Assembly (NCBI GenBank): GCA_963754645.1
Contig: CAVWGP010000005.1
Span: forward strand, 1 to 64,000
Length of the DNA: 64,000 nucleotides
Direction of reading: 5' to 3'
Source: CAVWGP01 sp963754645
GTDB lineage: Bacteria > Pseudomonadota > Alphaproteobacteria > Bin65
In this document: positions 30,959 through 41,004 of the stretch, piece after piece
Layout of the letters: each line of letters starts with the position of its first letter
Position numbering within the stretch: the first letter of the stretch is position 1
Notes under the pieces: model-generated
Told to the model about the DNA's origin: nothing
What the model saw: only the letters and a program-made list of their open reading frames with translations
Database searches by the model: none
Position numbers and translations under genes: made by a program

Positions 30959-30985
30959 GAAATTCTCCTGTTGCACGCCGCTGCA

Positions 30986-32566
30986 CTAAAAATCGGTCTT
31001 CACGCCGCCTTCGGATTTGCGCCGGACGACGAAGGCGTTGAGTTCGTCGCCAATCGCGGCGTCGATCGGCGGCGGCGTATAGCGTTCCAGCGTCGCTTTC
31101 CACACCCGGTTCGCGGCGACCTCAGCGGTCGGCGCGCCGGCGTCGCGCCAATTCTCGAAATTGCGCCAGTCGGACAGGATCGGCGCGTAGAACGCGGTTT
31201 GATAGCGCGCCTGGGTATGCGCGGTGCCGAAATAATGGCCGCCGGGGCCGACCTCGCGCATGGCGTCGAGCGCCAGCGTCGCCTCGCTGACCTCGAGCGG
31301 ATCGAGGAACTCGGCGACCATCTGCAGCAGATCGACATCGACGATGGTTTTCTCGAACGACGCGGTGAGCCCGCCCTCCATCCAGCCGGCCGAGTGCAAG
31401 ATGAAATTGCCGCCGCCGTTGACCGCGCCCCACAGCGAGAACACGCTTTCCCACGCCGCCTGGGCATCGACCGCGTTGGCGGCGCACGTGTTCGAGGTGC
31501 GATAGGGAATATTATAGCGCCGCGCCAGCTGGCCGCCGACAATCTGCGCCTTCATATATTCCGGCGTGCCGAAGGCGGGCGCGCCGGTTTTCATGTCGAC
31601 GTTCGAGGTGAAGCCGCCATAGGCGACGGGCGCGCCGGGGCGCACGATTTGCGTGAACGCGATGCCGGCCAGCGCCTCGGCGTTTTGCTGGGCGAGCGCG
31701 CCCGCGATCGTCACCGGCGCCATGGCGCCGGCAAGCGTGAACGGCGTCATGATGATGACCTGGCCGCGGCTGCTCATCTCGATAATGCCTTGCAGCATCG
31801 GCGCATCGAGCCGCAACGGAGACGAGGAGTTGATGACCGAGATCAGCGACGGCTCGCTGTCGAGCCGTGCCGCGGACACGCCGCGCGCGATGCGCACGAT
31901 TTCAATAGCATCGCGGTTGCGGTCGCGCCCGAGCGAATAGGCGTGGAAGACCTTGTCGGTCAGCGTCGCCAGGTCGCGCAAGCATTCGAGATGGCGGATC
32001 GAGGCGTGCAGATCGACCGGCTCGACCGGATAGCCGCCGGTCATGTGAATGATGCTGAAGCTCTGGGCGAGCTTCACCAGGTTGCGGAAATCCTCCTGCG
32101 TGCCGGGCCGGCGGCCCTTGTCGAGATCGGAGCAATTCGGCGTGCTCCCGACTTGGGCGAAGATGATCCGATCGCCGCCGAAATGGAGATTGTGCGCCGG
32201 ATTGCGCGCATGCAGCGTGAACTCGGCCGGCGCGGTCTTGATCCGCTCCAGGATCAGGCCGCGGTCGAAGCGCACGCGCTTGGAGCCCGGATCGACGGCG
32301 GCGCCCGCCGCCTTGAGCCGCGCGCGCGCCTCGTCGTTGAGGAAATCCATGCCGATCTCCTCGAGCACGGTCAGCGACGCATTGTGGATCGCCTCCAGTT
32401 CGTCGCGGCTGACGATCTCGACCGGCGGAAAGCGCCGGCGCGGCTGGCGAAACGGCTTTTGCCGGCCGCGCGCCTCGGCCGCGCGCTCGCCGCGCCCGCC
32501 GCGCCCGCCCCGGCGCTCGCGCCGTTCGGCGGACGGCGCGCCGCCTTGCGCTTCCGGATCGCTCAT
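30986..32566 (-). CDS. MttB-superfamily (non-pyrrolysine) methyltransferase, copy 1
   Basis: 526 residues, COG5598 trimethylamine-methyltransferase family. In this superfamily a quaternary or tertiary amine methyl is moved to a corrinoid protein. There is no in-frame amber codon, so this is the pyrrolysine-free (MtgB-like) class. Conserved stretches: FTLHARNPAHNLHFGGD, TPFTLAGAMAPVTIAGALAQQ, YGGFTSNVDMKTG and GHYFGTAHTQARY. The N-terminal ~45 residues are a basic, Gly/Arg-rich tail. I chose ATG at 32566 (GGAGAAGG just upstream) over an ATG 42 bases earlier that lacks a ribosome site. First gene of a two-gene operon with the flavoprotein. Confidence 0.9.
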   Translation of the reverse strand: MSDPEAQGGAPSAERRERRGGRGGRGERAAEARGRQKPFRQPRRRFPPVEIVSRDELEAIHNASLTVLEEIGMDFLNDEARARLKAAGAAVDPGSKRVRFDRGLILERIKTAPAEFTLHARNPAHNLHFGGDRIIFAQVGSTPNCSDLDKGRRPGTQEDFRNLVKLAQSFSIIHMTGGYPVEPVDLHASIRHLECLRDLATLTDKVFHAYSLGRDRNRDAIEIVRIARGVSAARLDSEPSLISVINSSSPLRLDAPMLQGIIEMSSRGQVIIMTPFTLAGAMAPVTIAGALAQQNAEALAGIAFTQIVRPGAPVAYGGFTSNVDMKTGAPAFGTPEYMKAQIVGGQLARRYNIPYRTSNTCAANAVDAQAAWESVFSLWGAVNGGGNFILHSAGWMEGGLTASFEKTIVDVDLLQMVAEFLDPLEVSEATLALDAMREVGPGGHYFGTAHTQARYQTAFYAPILSDWRNFENWRDAGAPTAEVAANRVWKATLERYTPPPIDAAIGDELNAFVVRRKSEGGVKTDF

Positions 32567-32647
32567 TCGCGCCTTCTCCCAATGTCGCGGCTCGAACTCT
32601 TTCGACATTGCGCGCGAAAATCAATCCGAACCATCATCGGGCGCCGC

Positions 32648-33781
32648 ATGAAAATCACCGCGATCGAGATCACCCAGCACCAGCTCCCGCTCGATCCGCC
32701 GTTCCGCCCGAGCTGGTCGTCGCAGCCGCGCGCCAAGTTCGACGTCACGATCGTGCGCGTGCGCACCGATGCCGGCCTGGTCGGCATCGGTTCGGGCGAC
32801 TATATGCTGGGCTTCGCCGGCCACGAGCATTTGTTCATCGGCCAGGACCCGCTGCGCCTGGAGCGGCACAATCGCGTCATCGACCACATCTCGTTCCATT
32901 ACGGGCGCTGCTGGCCGCTCGATTTGGCGCTGTGGGATCTGGCGGGCAAGATCGCGGGCCAGCCGTGCTGGAAGCTGCTCGGCGGCTTGTCCGACCGCGC
33001 GCGCTGCTACGCGTCGAGCGGCACGCTGCGCGCCGGCCCGGCGCTCGCCGATCTCGCGGAGCGCGTCATCGCCAAGGGCTTCAAGGCGATGAAGGTGCGC
33101 TTCCGGCGCGGCGACTGGCGCGACGACGTGCGCGCCCTCGAAGCCGTGCGCGGGCGCGTCGGCGACAGGCTCGAACTCATGGTCGATTGCAACCAGGGCT
33201 GGCGATTTCCCTGGGACACTGTCGCGGCCTGGACGCTCAAGGACGCCGTCGCCATCGGCCGCGAACTCGACCGCCTCAAGGTCTATTGGATGGAGGAACC
33301 GCTGCATCGCGCCGACCGCGACGGCATGCGCAAGCTGCGCGACATGCTCGACGTTCGCATCGCGGGCGGCGAGCTCAACCGCGAAGTCTCCGAGTATCGC
33401 GACCTCATCGCCGGCGGCTGCCTCGACGTGGTGCAGCCCGACGTGGTTTCGGTCGGCGGCATCACCGGGCTGCAGAAGGTCGCGCACTTGGCCGCCGCGC
33501 ACAACGTGATCTTCACGCCGCATTCCTGGGGCAACGGCATCGGCGTCATCGCCAACGCCCATCTTTATGCCGCGACCGGCGACGCCGGCTATTTCGAATT
33601 CCCCTGGGACCCGCCCGAGTGGAGCCTCGAGCGACGCGACTTCATCTTTCAGCGGCCCTTCGACGTCGACGGCAGCGGCGACCTCGTGCTCTCCGACAAA
33701 CCCGGCCTCGGCTTCGATCTCGACGAAGCGCGCTTGAGCAAGACGCTGGTCGCGGGCGAGGTGATCCGGTCGAACAATTAG
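32648..33781 (+). CDS. Mandelate racemase/muconate lactonizing enzyme family protein (enolase superfamily)
   Basis: 377 residues. N-terminal capping domain (MKITAIEITQHQLPL) and a TIM-barrel with the three metal carboxylates: Asp in LMVDCNQGW, Glu in MEEPL and Glu in AGGELN; a Lys pair lies in KAMKVRF and a candidate catalytic His in TPHSWGNG. It abstracts a proton alpha to a carboxylate, giving dehydration, racemisation or lactonisation of an acid substrate. Divergent from the MttB-family gene, 81 bp between starts. A sugar-acid or hydroxyacid substrate is plausible, not shown. Confidence 0.9.
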   Translation: MKITAIEITQHQLPLDPPFRPSWSSQPRAKFDVTIVRVRTDAGLVGIGSGDYMLGFAGHEHLFIGQDPLRLERHNRVIDHISFHYGRCWPLDLALWDLAGKIAGQPCWKLLGGLSDRARCYASSGTLRAGPALADLAERVIAKGFKAMKVRFRRGDWRDDVRALEAVRGRVGDRLELMVDCNQGWRFPWDTVAAWTLKDAVAIGRELDRLKVYWMEEPLHRADRDGMRKLRDMLDVRIAGGELNREVSEYRDLIAGGCLDVVQPDVVSVGGITGLQKVAHLAAAHNVIFTPHSWGNGIGVIANAHLYAATGDAGYFEFPWDPPEWSLERRDFIFQRPFDVDGSGDLVLSDKPGLGFDLDEARLSKTLVAGEVIRSNN

Positions 33782-33929
33782 CCGTCATCCCGACCGGAGC
33801 GCGCGTTTGCGCGCGGAGTGGAGGGACCTCGCGCGGACAGGCGCAAACGCGCGTACCGGCACCACGCCAGTCCGCGCGAGGTCCCTCGACTTCGACCGCG
33901 CTTCGCGCGGCCTACGCTCGGGATGACGG
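33782..33929. repeat. Nested palindromic intergenic element, uninterrupted copy
   Basis: About 148 bp between two convergent genes. Outer arms are CCGTCATCCCGA and TCGGGATGACGG. An inner perfect 17-bp inverted repeat pairs 33822-33838 with 33870-33886, and a smaller hairpin lies around CGCGCGTTTGCGCGCG. It can act as a bidirectional terminator. The same element, at 40,870-42,250, is split by an IS110 insertion. The last residues of the ABC ATPase gene (HIDPSSRA) are encoded by this repeat's right arm. Confidence 0.9.
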
Positions 33930-35967
33930 GTCAATGTGAACCACCGCCGCAAACTCGATGTGACACGCAATCTTATGCGCGCCGAAGCGGCGGAGGGGCG
34001 GCGGGGTGGTGTCGCACACGGCGCCGAGCTTTTTCGGGCAGCGGCTGGCGAAGGGGCAGCCGGCGATGCGTTCGGTCGCGCTCGGCATGGCGCCGGTGAG
34101 CACGATTTCGGGCGCGCCGATATCGGGATCGGGGCGCGGCGCCGCCGCGAGCAAGGCCTGGGTATAGGGATGAAACGGCGGCGCGAAGACTTTTTCCGCC
34201 GGCCCGTATTCGACGACGCGGCCGAAATACATCACCGCCACCCAATCGGCCATGTGCCGGACGAGCGCCAGATCGTGGCTGATGAGAACCAGCGCCATCG
34301 CCGAGGTGTCGAGCAGCTCGGCGAGGAGATTGGCGATCGCCGCCTGCACCGAGACATCGAGCGCCGAGACCGGCTCGTCGGCGATGACGAGATCGGGATT
34401 GCCCGCCAGCGCGCGCGCGATCGCCACGCGCTGGCGCTGGCCGCCGGATAGCTGGTGCGGCTTGCTTTGCAGCACATCGGGCGGCAGCCGCACGCGCGCC
34501 AGCAAATGCACCGCCTCGGCCCGCGCCGCTTTCGACGAAAGCCCGCGCAGCACCTTGAGCGGGCGCAGCAAGGCATATTCGACGCTGTGGCTCGGATTGA
34601 GCGTGGCGTCGGGATTTTGGAACACCATCTGCACGCGCCGGCGCAGATCGCGCGAGCGGCGGTCGACGTCGGTGCCGGCGAGTTCGACATCGCCGAGCTT
34701 GATGCTGCCGCCGCTCGCCGGCGTCAGCCCGGCGACGACGCGCGCCAGGGTCGATTTGCCCGAGCCCGATTCGCCGACGATGGCAAGGGTTTGGTGCCGC
34801 CGCGCTTCGACGCTGGCATCGGTCAGCGCTTGGACCGACGGCGGCGCCTTGCTGCGCCAGCGCCGGGCAACTTCGTAATTCTTGCTCAGGCCCGCGACGC
34901 GCAGCACGCGCTCGCCGTCCTCGGCGCGAACCGGCAGTGCTGCGGGCGTTGCGGCGCTGTCCGCCGATCGCACGACATCGAGCCGCGCGCAGCGGACGCG
35001 GTGCTCGGCGCCCTCGCCCACCGCCGCGAGCGCCAGCGGACGTTCGGCGCAAGCCTTGCGCTCGGCATAGGCGCAGCGCGGGAAAAAGGCGCAGCCGGCG
35101 CGCGCGCGATCGGCGGCGGCCAAGGTGCCTTCGATCGGTTTGAGCTTGATGCCGACTTGAGTCGCATCGAGGCTGGGCAGCGCCGCGAGCAGCCCGCGCG
35201 TGTAGGGATGCGCCGGGTGTTTGAGCACGTCGCGCACCGAGCCGGTTTCCACCAGCCGGCCGGCGTAGAGCACGCCGACCCGGTCGCACAGGCGCGCAAT
35301 CGTGCCGAGATTGTGGCTGATGAACAGGATCGCCGTGCCGAATTTCGCCCTGAGCTCGCGCACGAGTTCGAGGATCGCGGCTTCGATCGTAACATCGAGG
35401 CCCGTCGTCGGCTCGTCCATCACCAGCAGAGCGGGCTCGGCCATCAGCGCCATGGCGATGACGGCGCGCTGCTGCTGGCCGCCCGAAAGCTGATGCGGAT
35501 AGCGCGCCATCATCGCCTCGGGATCGGCGAGGCGCACTTCCTTCAGCATGGCGACGGCCTTGGCCCGCGCCGCCGTCGCGGCTCGGCTCGCCGTGCAGCA
35601 GCGGCACTTCCATGAGCTGGCGGCCGATCGGCATCACCGGATTGAGGCTCGACATCGGGTCCTGATAGACCATGGCGACGCGCCGGCCGCGCATCCGCCG
35701 GATCTCCCCATCGCTCATCGCGGCAAGGTCGCGGCCCTCGAACCGGATGCGACCGGCGCTGACCTGCAGCCCGCGCTGCAGATAGCGCATCGCGGCCAGC
35801 GCCACCGTCGATTTGCCGCAACCCAACTCGCCGACCAGGCCGAAGGCTTCGCCCGGTTTCAGCGCGAAGGACACGTCGCTCAGGATCGGCTGCCGCCCGC
35901 GCCGGCCGCGCGCTTCGACCGACAGGCCTTCGAACGAAACCACGTCGGCGGATGCGGGCTCAGCCAT
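33912..35967 (-). CDS. Fused dual-ATPase of an oligopeptide-type ABC transporter (DppD-DppF), frameshift near 35,585
   Basis: About 685 residues when repaired: two complete nucleotide-binding domains in one chain. First domain: Walker A GELGCGKST, FQ-loop YQDPMSSLNPVM, then a one-base slip near 35,575-35,590, then HQLSGGQQQRAV and VMDEPTTGLDV, with a Cys cluster CAFFPRCAYAERKAC. Second domain: GESGSGKST, FQNPDATLNPS, HQLSGGQRQRVA, VIADEPVSALDV, and CPFASRCPKKLGAVC. ATG 35967 overlaps the permease stop (8 bp). The C-terminal residues run into an intergenic palindrome. Last gene of the second transporter operon. Confidence 0.88.
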
Positions 35968-36869
35968 CGACCTCGGCTTCCCGCAAGCCGGTGGCGAGGA
36001 AATTGAAGCCGATCACCAGCGTCGAGATCGCCAGCGCCGGGATCAGCGTCATGTGCGGGAACACATAGATGATGCCCGTAGCTTTCCTTGACCATGCCGC
36101 CCCAATCGGGATCGGGCGGCGGCAGGCCGACGCCGAGGAAGCCGAGCACGCCGATGGCGATCGTCGTGTAGCCGAGGCGCAGGAAGAAATCGACCAGCAG
36201 CGGCCCCTTCGCGTTGGGCAGGATTTCGACCAGCATGATGTAGAAAATGCCTTCGCCGCGCATGCGCGCCGCCGCCACGTAGTCGCGGTTTTTCACGTCG
36301 AGCGTCACGGCGCGCACGATCCGGGCGATGATCGGCGCGTTGGTCACGGCAATGACGACGACGATGTTGAAGGCCGAGGCGCCGAATTTCGCGATCACGA
36401 TGAGGTAGAGGATGATTTTCGGGAACGCCAGCAGGATATCGCCCAGTCGCATGATGAAAGAATCGAGCCAGCCGCCGCGATAGCCGGCGAGCAGGCCGAG
36501 CAGCGTGCCCAGGATCAGCGCGAGAATGACGGCGGCCGGCACCACGGTGAGCACGGTGCGCGCGCCCCAGATCAGGCGCGAGAGGATGTCGCGCCCGAGC
36601 ATGTCGACGCCGAGCCAGTGCGCTGCGCTGGGAAACGGATTGGCGATCTGCGCCGGATCGACCTTGTTGGGCGGAAACGGCGCGATCCACGGCGCCAGCA
36701 ACGCCAGCACCGCCCAGAACAGGATGATCGAAGCGCCGATCGCGCCGATGCGCGAACGTCCCAGCGCCGAGACGAATTGCGCGAGCAGGGAACGGCGCGC
36801 GCCCGGCGCCGCGGTTTCGGCGCGCAGGGCCCGCGCTTCGAGGGCGATGTTGGGGCCGAGCTCGTTCAT
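35960..36869 (-). CDS. Oligopeptide-type ABC transporter permease, DppC family, frameshift near 36,078
   Basis: About 302 residues when repaired. LGRSRIGAIGASIILFWAVLALLAPWIAP opens helix 1; LGVDMLGRDILSRLIWGAR is the DppC signature; AARMRGEGIFYIMLVEILPN is the coupling loop. Near 36,078 the frame slips; in the other frame the end reads GIIYVFPHMTLIPALAIST and VIGFNFLATGLREAEVDG, then TGA at 35960-35962. The ATG overlaps the DppB stop (ATGA, 36866-36869) and the TGA overlaps the ATPase start. Confidence 0.86.
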
Positions 36870-37804
36870 ACGCTGATCCTCGGATCGAGGCGGCGATAGC
36901 CGAGATCGCCGAACAGCTGGGTCAGCATCGTGACCGTGACCGCGACCAGCGTTCCCGCCTCGATGATGGCGATGTCCTTGGCCAGCGCCGCTTCGAGCAT
37001 CATGCGCCCGAAACCCGGATAGGCGAACAGGGTCTCGACGACGACGAGGCCGGACACGAGATAGTTGAGTTGCAGAAGAATCACGGTGAACGGCGTGATC
37101 AGCGCGTTGCGCGTCGCGTGCTTGACGACGACGGCGCGGAACGGCATGCCCTTCAAGGTGGCGGTGCGGATGAAGGGCTGGCGCATGACCTCGACCATCG
37201 ATTGTCGGATCATGGCGATGAGATAGCCGGCGTCGTAGAGCGTGACGACGAGCACCGGCAGCACGAACTGGCTCCACACCGGCCAGCCGCCGCTATCGGT
37301 CAGCGGCGAGGTTCCCGGCAACAGGCCGAGCCAGACGACGAAGATCGCGAGCAGGAACACGCCCATGGCGAATTCGGGGATCGAGGCGTTGAGCGACGAG
37401 AAGATCGAGACCGCGCGATCGAGCGGGCTGCGCTCGCGCATGCCGGCGAGCACGCCGAACAGGATCGACACCGGCACGATGATGGCGAAGCATACCGCCG
37501 CCAGCAGCAGCGTGTTGCCGAGCCGGTCCCACATCACGTCGGCCACCGGCTGGCGATAGACGATCGAATTGCCGAAATCGCCGGTCAGCGCGGCGGCGAG
37601 CCATTCGACGTAGCGGATGACGACCGGCCGGTCGAGCCGCATCTCCTTGGTCAGCGTGTCGACCTGATCCTGCAGCGCGTAGGGGCCGAGAATTTTGCGC
37701 GCCACGTCGCCCGGCGACAGCTCGTTGAGCGCGAACACGAGCGCCGAGATGACGACGAGCGTCAACAGCATGTTGACGATCTGGCGAGCGAGATAGCGTG
37801 TCAT
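36866..37804 (-). CDS. Oligopeptide-type ABC transporter permease, DppB family
   Basis: 312 residues, six membrane helices. MTRYLARQIVNMLLTLVVIS is the typical start; ELSPGDVARKILGP, GDFGNSIVYRQPV and the coupling loop MRQPFIRTATLKGMPFRAVVVKHATRN are family marks. I chose ATG 37804 over an upstream in-frame ATG because it gives the conserved N-terminus and the extra 29 residues would be encoded by intergenic repeat sequence. Follows the receptor gene by a 216-bp gap that holds a palindromic element. Confidence 0.92.
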   Translation of the reverse strand: MTRYLARQIVNMLLTLVVISALVFALNELSPGDVARKILGPYALQDQVDTLTKEMRLDRPVVIRYVEWLAAALTGDFGNSIVYRQPVADVMWDRLGNTLLLAAVCFAIIVPVSILFGVLAGMRERSPLDRAVSIFSSLNASIPEFAMGVFLLAIFVVWLGLLPGTSPLTDSGGWPVWSQFVLPVLVVTLYDAGYLIAMIRQSMVEVMRQPFIRTATLKGMPFRAVVVKHATRNALITPFTVILLQLNYLVSGLVVVETLFAYPGFGRMMLEAALAKDIAIIEAGTLVAVTVTMLTQLFGDLGYRRLDPRISV

Positions 37805-37839
37805 GCCAACGGCCCCAAGGATTGACCGATGCTTGTGCG

Positions 37840-37927
37840 GTAGGGGCGCACCGCCGTGCGCCCTGTCGATGCCGGGCACCAGCCCCGGCAACTGGAAATT
37901 CCAGGGCGCACAGCGGTGCGCCCCTAC
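37840..37927. repeat. REP-like palindromic element inside the transporter operon
   Basis: Arms GTAGGGGCGCACCGCCGTGC (from 37840) and its near-exact inverse ending at 37927 (one mismatch), with an inner TGCCGGG/CCCCGGCA hairpin. It lies between the binding-protein gene and the permease genes, the usual place for an mRNA-stabilising or attenuating hairpin that lets the receptor be made in excess over the membrane components. Confidence 0.85.
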
Positions 37928-38020
37928 GGTTGCGAAAACGAGCGGGCGGCCGAGATGGACTCCGCCGCCCGCTACGATCGATTCAGGAAACGCAATCGAG
38001 GCGCAACAACCCGCCGATCG

Positions 38021-39688
38021 TCACGCTTCGATCCACACATCCTTGGCCTCGATGTAGATCGAGGGATGGATCTTGTAGCCCTTGATCTTCTTATCGGTGT
38101 AGTTGAACACCGCGCGCCACACCGGGACCACGACGGGTCCGTCTTCGAGCATGATGCGCTCGATCTTGCCCATCACGGACTTGCGCTTAGCGAGATCGAG
38201 ATAGCCCTCGGCCTCGGTGATCAGCTTGTCGAACTCGGCATTCGACCAGGCCGATTCGTTCCACGCCGCGCCGGTGCGGTAGGCGAGCGCCAGCACCATG
38301 GTGCCGAGCGGGCGATGCGCCCAGGTGGTGAAGCCGAACGGCACCTTGGTCCATACGTCCCAATATTGCGTCGACGGCATGACGTTGATCTTGACCCGGA
38401 TGCCGGCCTCCTTCCATTGCTCGACCATGGTTTGCACGGCGAGCAACTCCCAATCCGGCGCCGGGCGGCAAGCGATCTCGGTGTCGATGCCGTTCGGATG
38501 GCCGGCGGCGGCGAGCAGCGCCTTGGCCTTGGCGACGTCGCGCTTCATGAAGCCGACATCGACATACTCCGGATGCGCCGGCGAGACGTGATGATGCTCG
38601 CCCGCCTTGCCGAGCCCGCGATGCGCCGCCTTGAGCACCGCTTCCGTATCGGTCGCGAAGCGCAGGGCCTGGCGCACGCGCTTGTCGTCGAACGGCTTGA
38701 TCGGATGCACGCGCGCGACCGCCGTATAACCCGTATCGACGGCGTTGACCTGCATGTGCTGCAGGCGTTCGACCGCCGGCAGCGTCGCGATGGCGCCCTG
38801 ATAGATCATGTCGACCTGTTTCGAGGCCAGCGCGCCGATCTGGGCCGCCGGATCTTCGCCGAGGTCGATGATCTCGAAGCGGTCGATATGCGCGCCGCCG
38901 CCCCAATGGCCGGATTTGCGCGCGGTGAACACGGCGCGCTTGCCGACATCGAGCTCGACCATCTCGAAGGCGCCGGTGCCGTTCGAGCCGACCTTGAACT
39001 CGCCGTTCTCGGCCGGATCCGTCATCAGCGCCGGATAGTGGAACAGCGCTTCGGGAACGGCGAGGAACGCCGATTTACCGTTGATCTTGATGGTGAAGTC
39101 GTCGACCTTCTGGATCGCGTTGGCATCCCACAGCCGGGTCGAGGTTTTCTTCTTCTGCGTCTTGGGATCGACTTCGTCGGTCTCGTAGGTGTCGAGGATG
39201 AAGCCGCGCAGCAGGCCCACGGTTGAGGAGCCGGTTTTGGCGTCGAGCAGGCGCTTCAGGTTCCACACCGCGTCGTCGGCGGTGAACTTCTTGCCCTTGC
39301 GCCAAGTCACGTCCTTGCGCAGCGCGAGCGTCCAGGTCTTGAGATCGGGCGTCGCCTCCCACTTTTCGACGAGCATCGGCCGCGTGACGTTGTCGATGCC
39401 GGTATAGGTGAGATAGTCGAGCACCTGGCGCGCGGCATTGGCGCCCTCGATCCACGAATAGGTGTGCGGGCTCTTCAAATCCTGCACGCGCATGCCGAGG
39501 CGCAGGATGCCGCCCTTTTTCGGCGTGCCCTGCGCCAGCGCCGGCGCCGGCAGGCCCGCCATGCCGTAGGCCAGCGGCGCGGCCACGCCGAGAAGCGTTG
39601 CGACGCGCAGGAATTCGCGGCGGCCGAGCTTGCCCTCGGCAAATTCCCGGCCCGCCATCTTGACGACTGGATGTTCGCGATCTGCCAT
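38021..39688 (-). CDS. ABC transporter substrate-binding protein, family 5 (SBP_bac_5)
   Basis: 555 residues, periplasmic. A long charged lead (ADREHPVVKMAGREFAEGK) precedes a twin-arginine motif GRREFLRVATLLGVAAPLAYG and a cleavage region APALAQG. The mature part shows family-5 features: TWTLALRKDVTWRKGKKFTADDAVWNLKRLLD, GTGAFEMVELDVG and VRQALRFATD. The ATG at 39688 has GGGAGG just upstream. First gene of operon two (SBP, B, C, fused ATPase) and divergent from the 2OG oxygenase with 127 bp between starts, so both may share a control region and a substrate. Confidence 0.92.
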   Translation of the reverse strand: MADREHPVVKMAGREFAEGKLGRREFLRVATLLGVAAPLAYGMAGLPAPALAQGTPKKGGILRLGMRVQDLKSPHTYSWIEGANAARQVLDYLTYTGIDNVTRPMLVEKWEATPDLKTWTLALRKDVTWRKGKKFTADDAVWNLKRLLDAKTGSSTVGLLRGFILDTYETDEVDPKTQKKKTSTRLWDANAIQKVDDFTIKINGKSAFLAVPEALFHYPALMTDPAENGEFKVGSNGTGAFEMVELDVGKRAVFTARKSGHWGGGAHIDRFEIIDLGEDPAAQIGALASKQVDMIYQGAIATLPAVERLQHMQVNAVDTGYTAVARVHPIKPFDDKRVRQALRFATDTEAVLKAAHRGLGKAGEHHHVSPAHPEYVDVGFMKRDVAKAKALLAAAGHPNGIDTEIACRPAPDWELLAVQTMVEQWKEAGIRVKINVMPSTQYWDVWTKVPFGFTTWAHRPLGTMVLALAYRTGAAWNESAWSNAEFDKLITEAEGYLDLAKRKSVMGKIERIMLEDGPVVVPVWRAVFNYTDKKIKGYKIHPSIYIEAKDVWIEA

Positions 39689-39815
39689 GTCTAGCCTCCC
39701 ATGCGTGATATTGTTTGGATCGCCGTTCGATGCCGAGACTAGTATGACGCGGCGCGGCGCCACAAGCTATGTTATGAAAGATTGCAGCGAACCCAGGCGG
39801 CGCCCCGAGACACCG

Positions 39816-40854
39816 ATGCCCACGGAAATTCCCTTCGTCGATGCCGGCCCCTTTTTCGCGCCGCCCTCGCCGGCGCGCGATGCGGCGGATCGCGCGTTCT
39901 TCGCCGCCGCCTCGGGATCGGGCTTCGCGCTCGCCGGCGGGCTGCCGGCTTCGATTCCGTCGGGCGCCGCGGCGCGCGCGGGTTTGCTGCGGATTTTTTC
40001 CTTGCCCGAAAACGAAAAGCGGCGGCTGTGGCGGCGCAAATTCGATCCGGCGCAGGCCGCCGTCTATCGCGGCTTCTTCCCGCTGCAGAACGGCGGCACG
40101 ACCTACAAGGAAGGCATCGACATGGGCCCGGATCTCGCCGATGCGCGCTGGCGGCCCGATCCCGCCGATCCGCTCACCGAGGCGACGCCGCTGCCCGGCG
40201 ACGCGCTGCTGCCCGGCTGGCGCGAAGCCGCCGCCGATTACTATCGCGGCATGGCGCGGCTGGGTGCGGCGCTGATGCGCTCGCTCGCGCGCGGCCTGGG
40301 GCTGCCCGAAGCGTTCTTCGATGATGCCTTCACCGGCGGAATTTCGACCTTGCGCCTGATCCGCTATCCGGTGCGGCCCGCCAACTCCTTCGCCGGCGCC
40401 GATCTGGCCCAGGTCTTCGTCGAGCACCGGGGCGCGCGCCGGCACCTGATCGGCGGCGCCCATGTCGATTCGGGGTTCGTCACGCTGCTGGCGCAGGACG
40501 GCGTCGAGGGTTTGCAGGCGCGCGCGCGCGACGGCGCCTGGATCGACGTGCCGCCGCAAGAGGGCGCGCTCGCGGTCAATTTCGGCGGCGTGCTGGAACG
40601 CTGGACCGGCGGCATCGTCAAGGCGACCGAGCACCGCGTGATCGCGCCCGCGCGCGAGCGCTGCTCGATCCCGTTCTTCTTCGAGCCGCGCGTCGATGCC
40701 GTCATCCGCCCCTACCCCGGCGGCCCGGATTTCGCGCCCTTCACCTATGGCGATCATCTCTGGGCGGCGATGACGCGCTTCATCGAATTCCGCGGCCTCG
40801 ACGACCTGCGCAAACCGCGCGGCGCGGTGCAAGCGGCGAAGGGGGGCGGCGTAA
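39816..40854 (+). CDS. 2-oxoglutarate/Fe(II)-dependent oxygenase (isopenicillin-N-synthase family), end disrupted by a G-run
   Basis: About 346 residues. Non-heme iron dioxygenase with the 2-His-1-Asp ligands in GGAHVDSGF and KATEHRVI, and the 2-oxoglutarate Arg-x-Ser in RCSIPFFFEPR. The N-terminal DIOX_N-like part (IPFVDAGPFFAPP) fits. In the given sequence the frame has no stop and reads on through the repeat into the IS110 element. A run of six G at ~40,841-40,846 is the cause: with one G fewer the frame reads KGAA then TAA at 40852-40854. Likely hydroxylates or dealkylates the ligand imported by the divergent transporter, which is inference. Confidence 0.87.
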
Positions 40855-41004
40855 GGGATTGTGTTAAGTCGTCATCCCGACCGGAGCGCGCGTTTGCGCG
40901 CGGAGCGGCGGATCGCACAGCGATCCGCGGGACCTCGCGCGGACGGGCGTATTGCCGCCGCGCGCACACGTGCCAGTCCGACCGAGGTCCTTGTATCTGT
41001 TCGT

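Noticed and set aside
30986..32566. Possible pyrrolysine-containing trimethylamine methyltransferase
   Set aside because: No in-frame TAG occurs in the intact copy, and no pyl genes are present, so it belongs to the non-pyrrolysine class.
28655..33781. A 1,708-codon open frame on the plus strand
   Set aside because: Only its last 377 codons (32,648-33,781) encode a recognisable protein. The rest is antisense to the DMGDH-like and MttB-like genes and is open because of high GC third positions.
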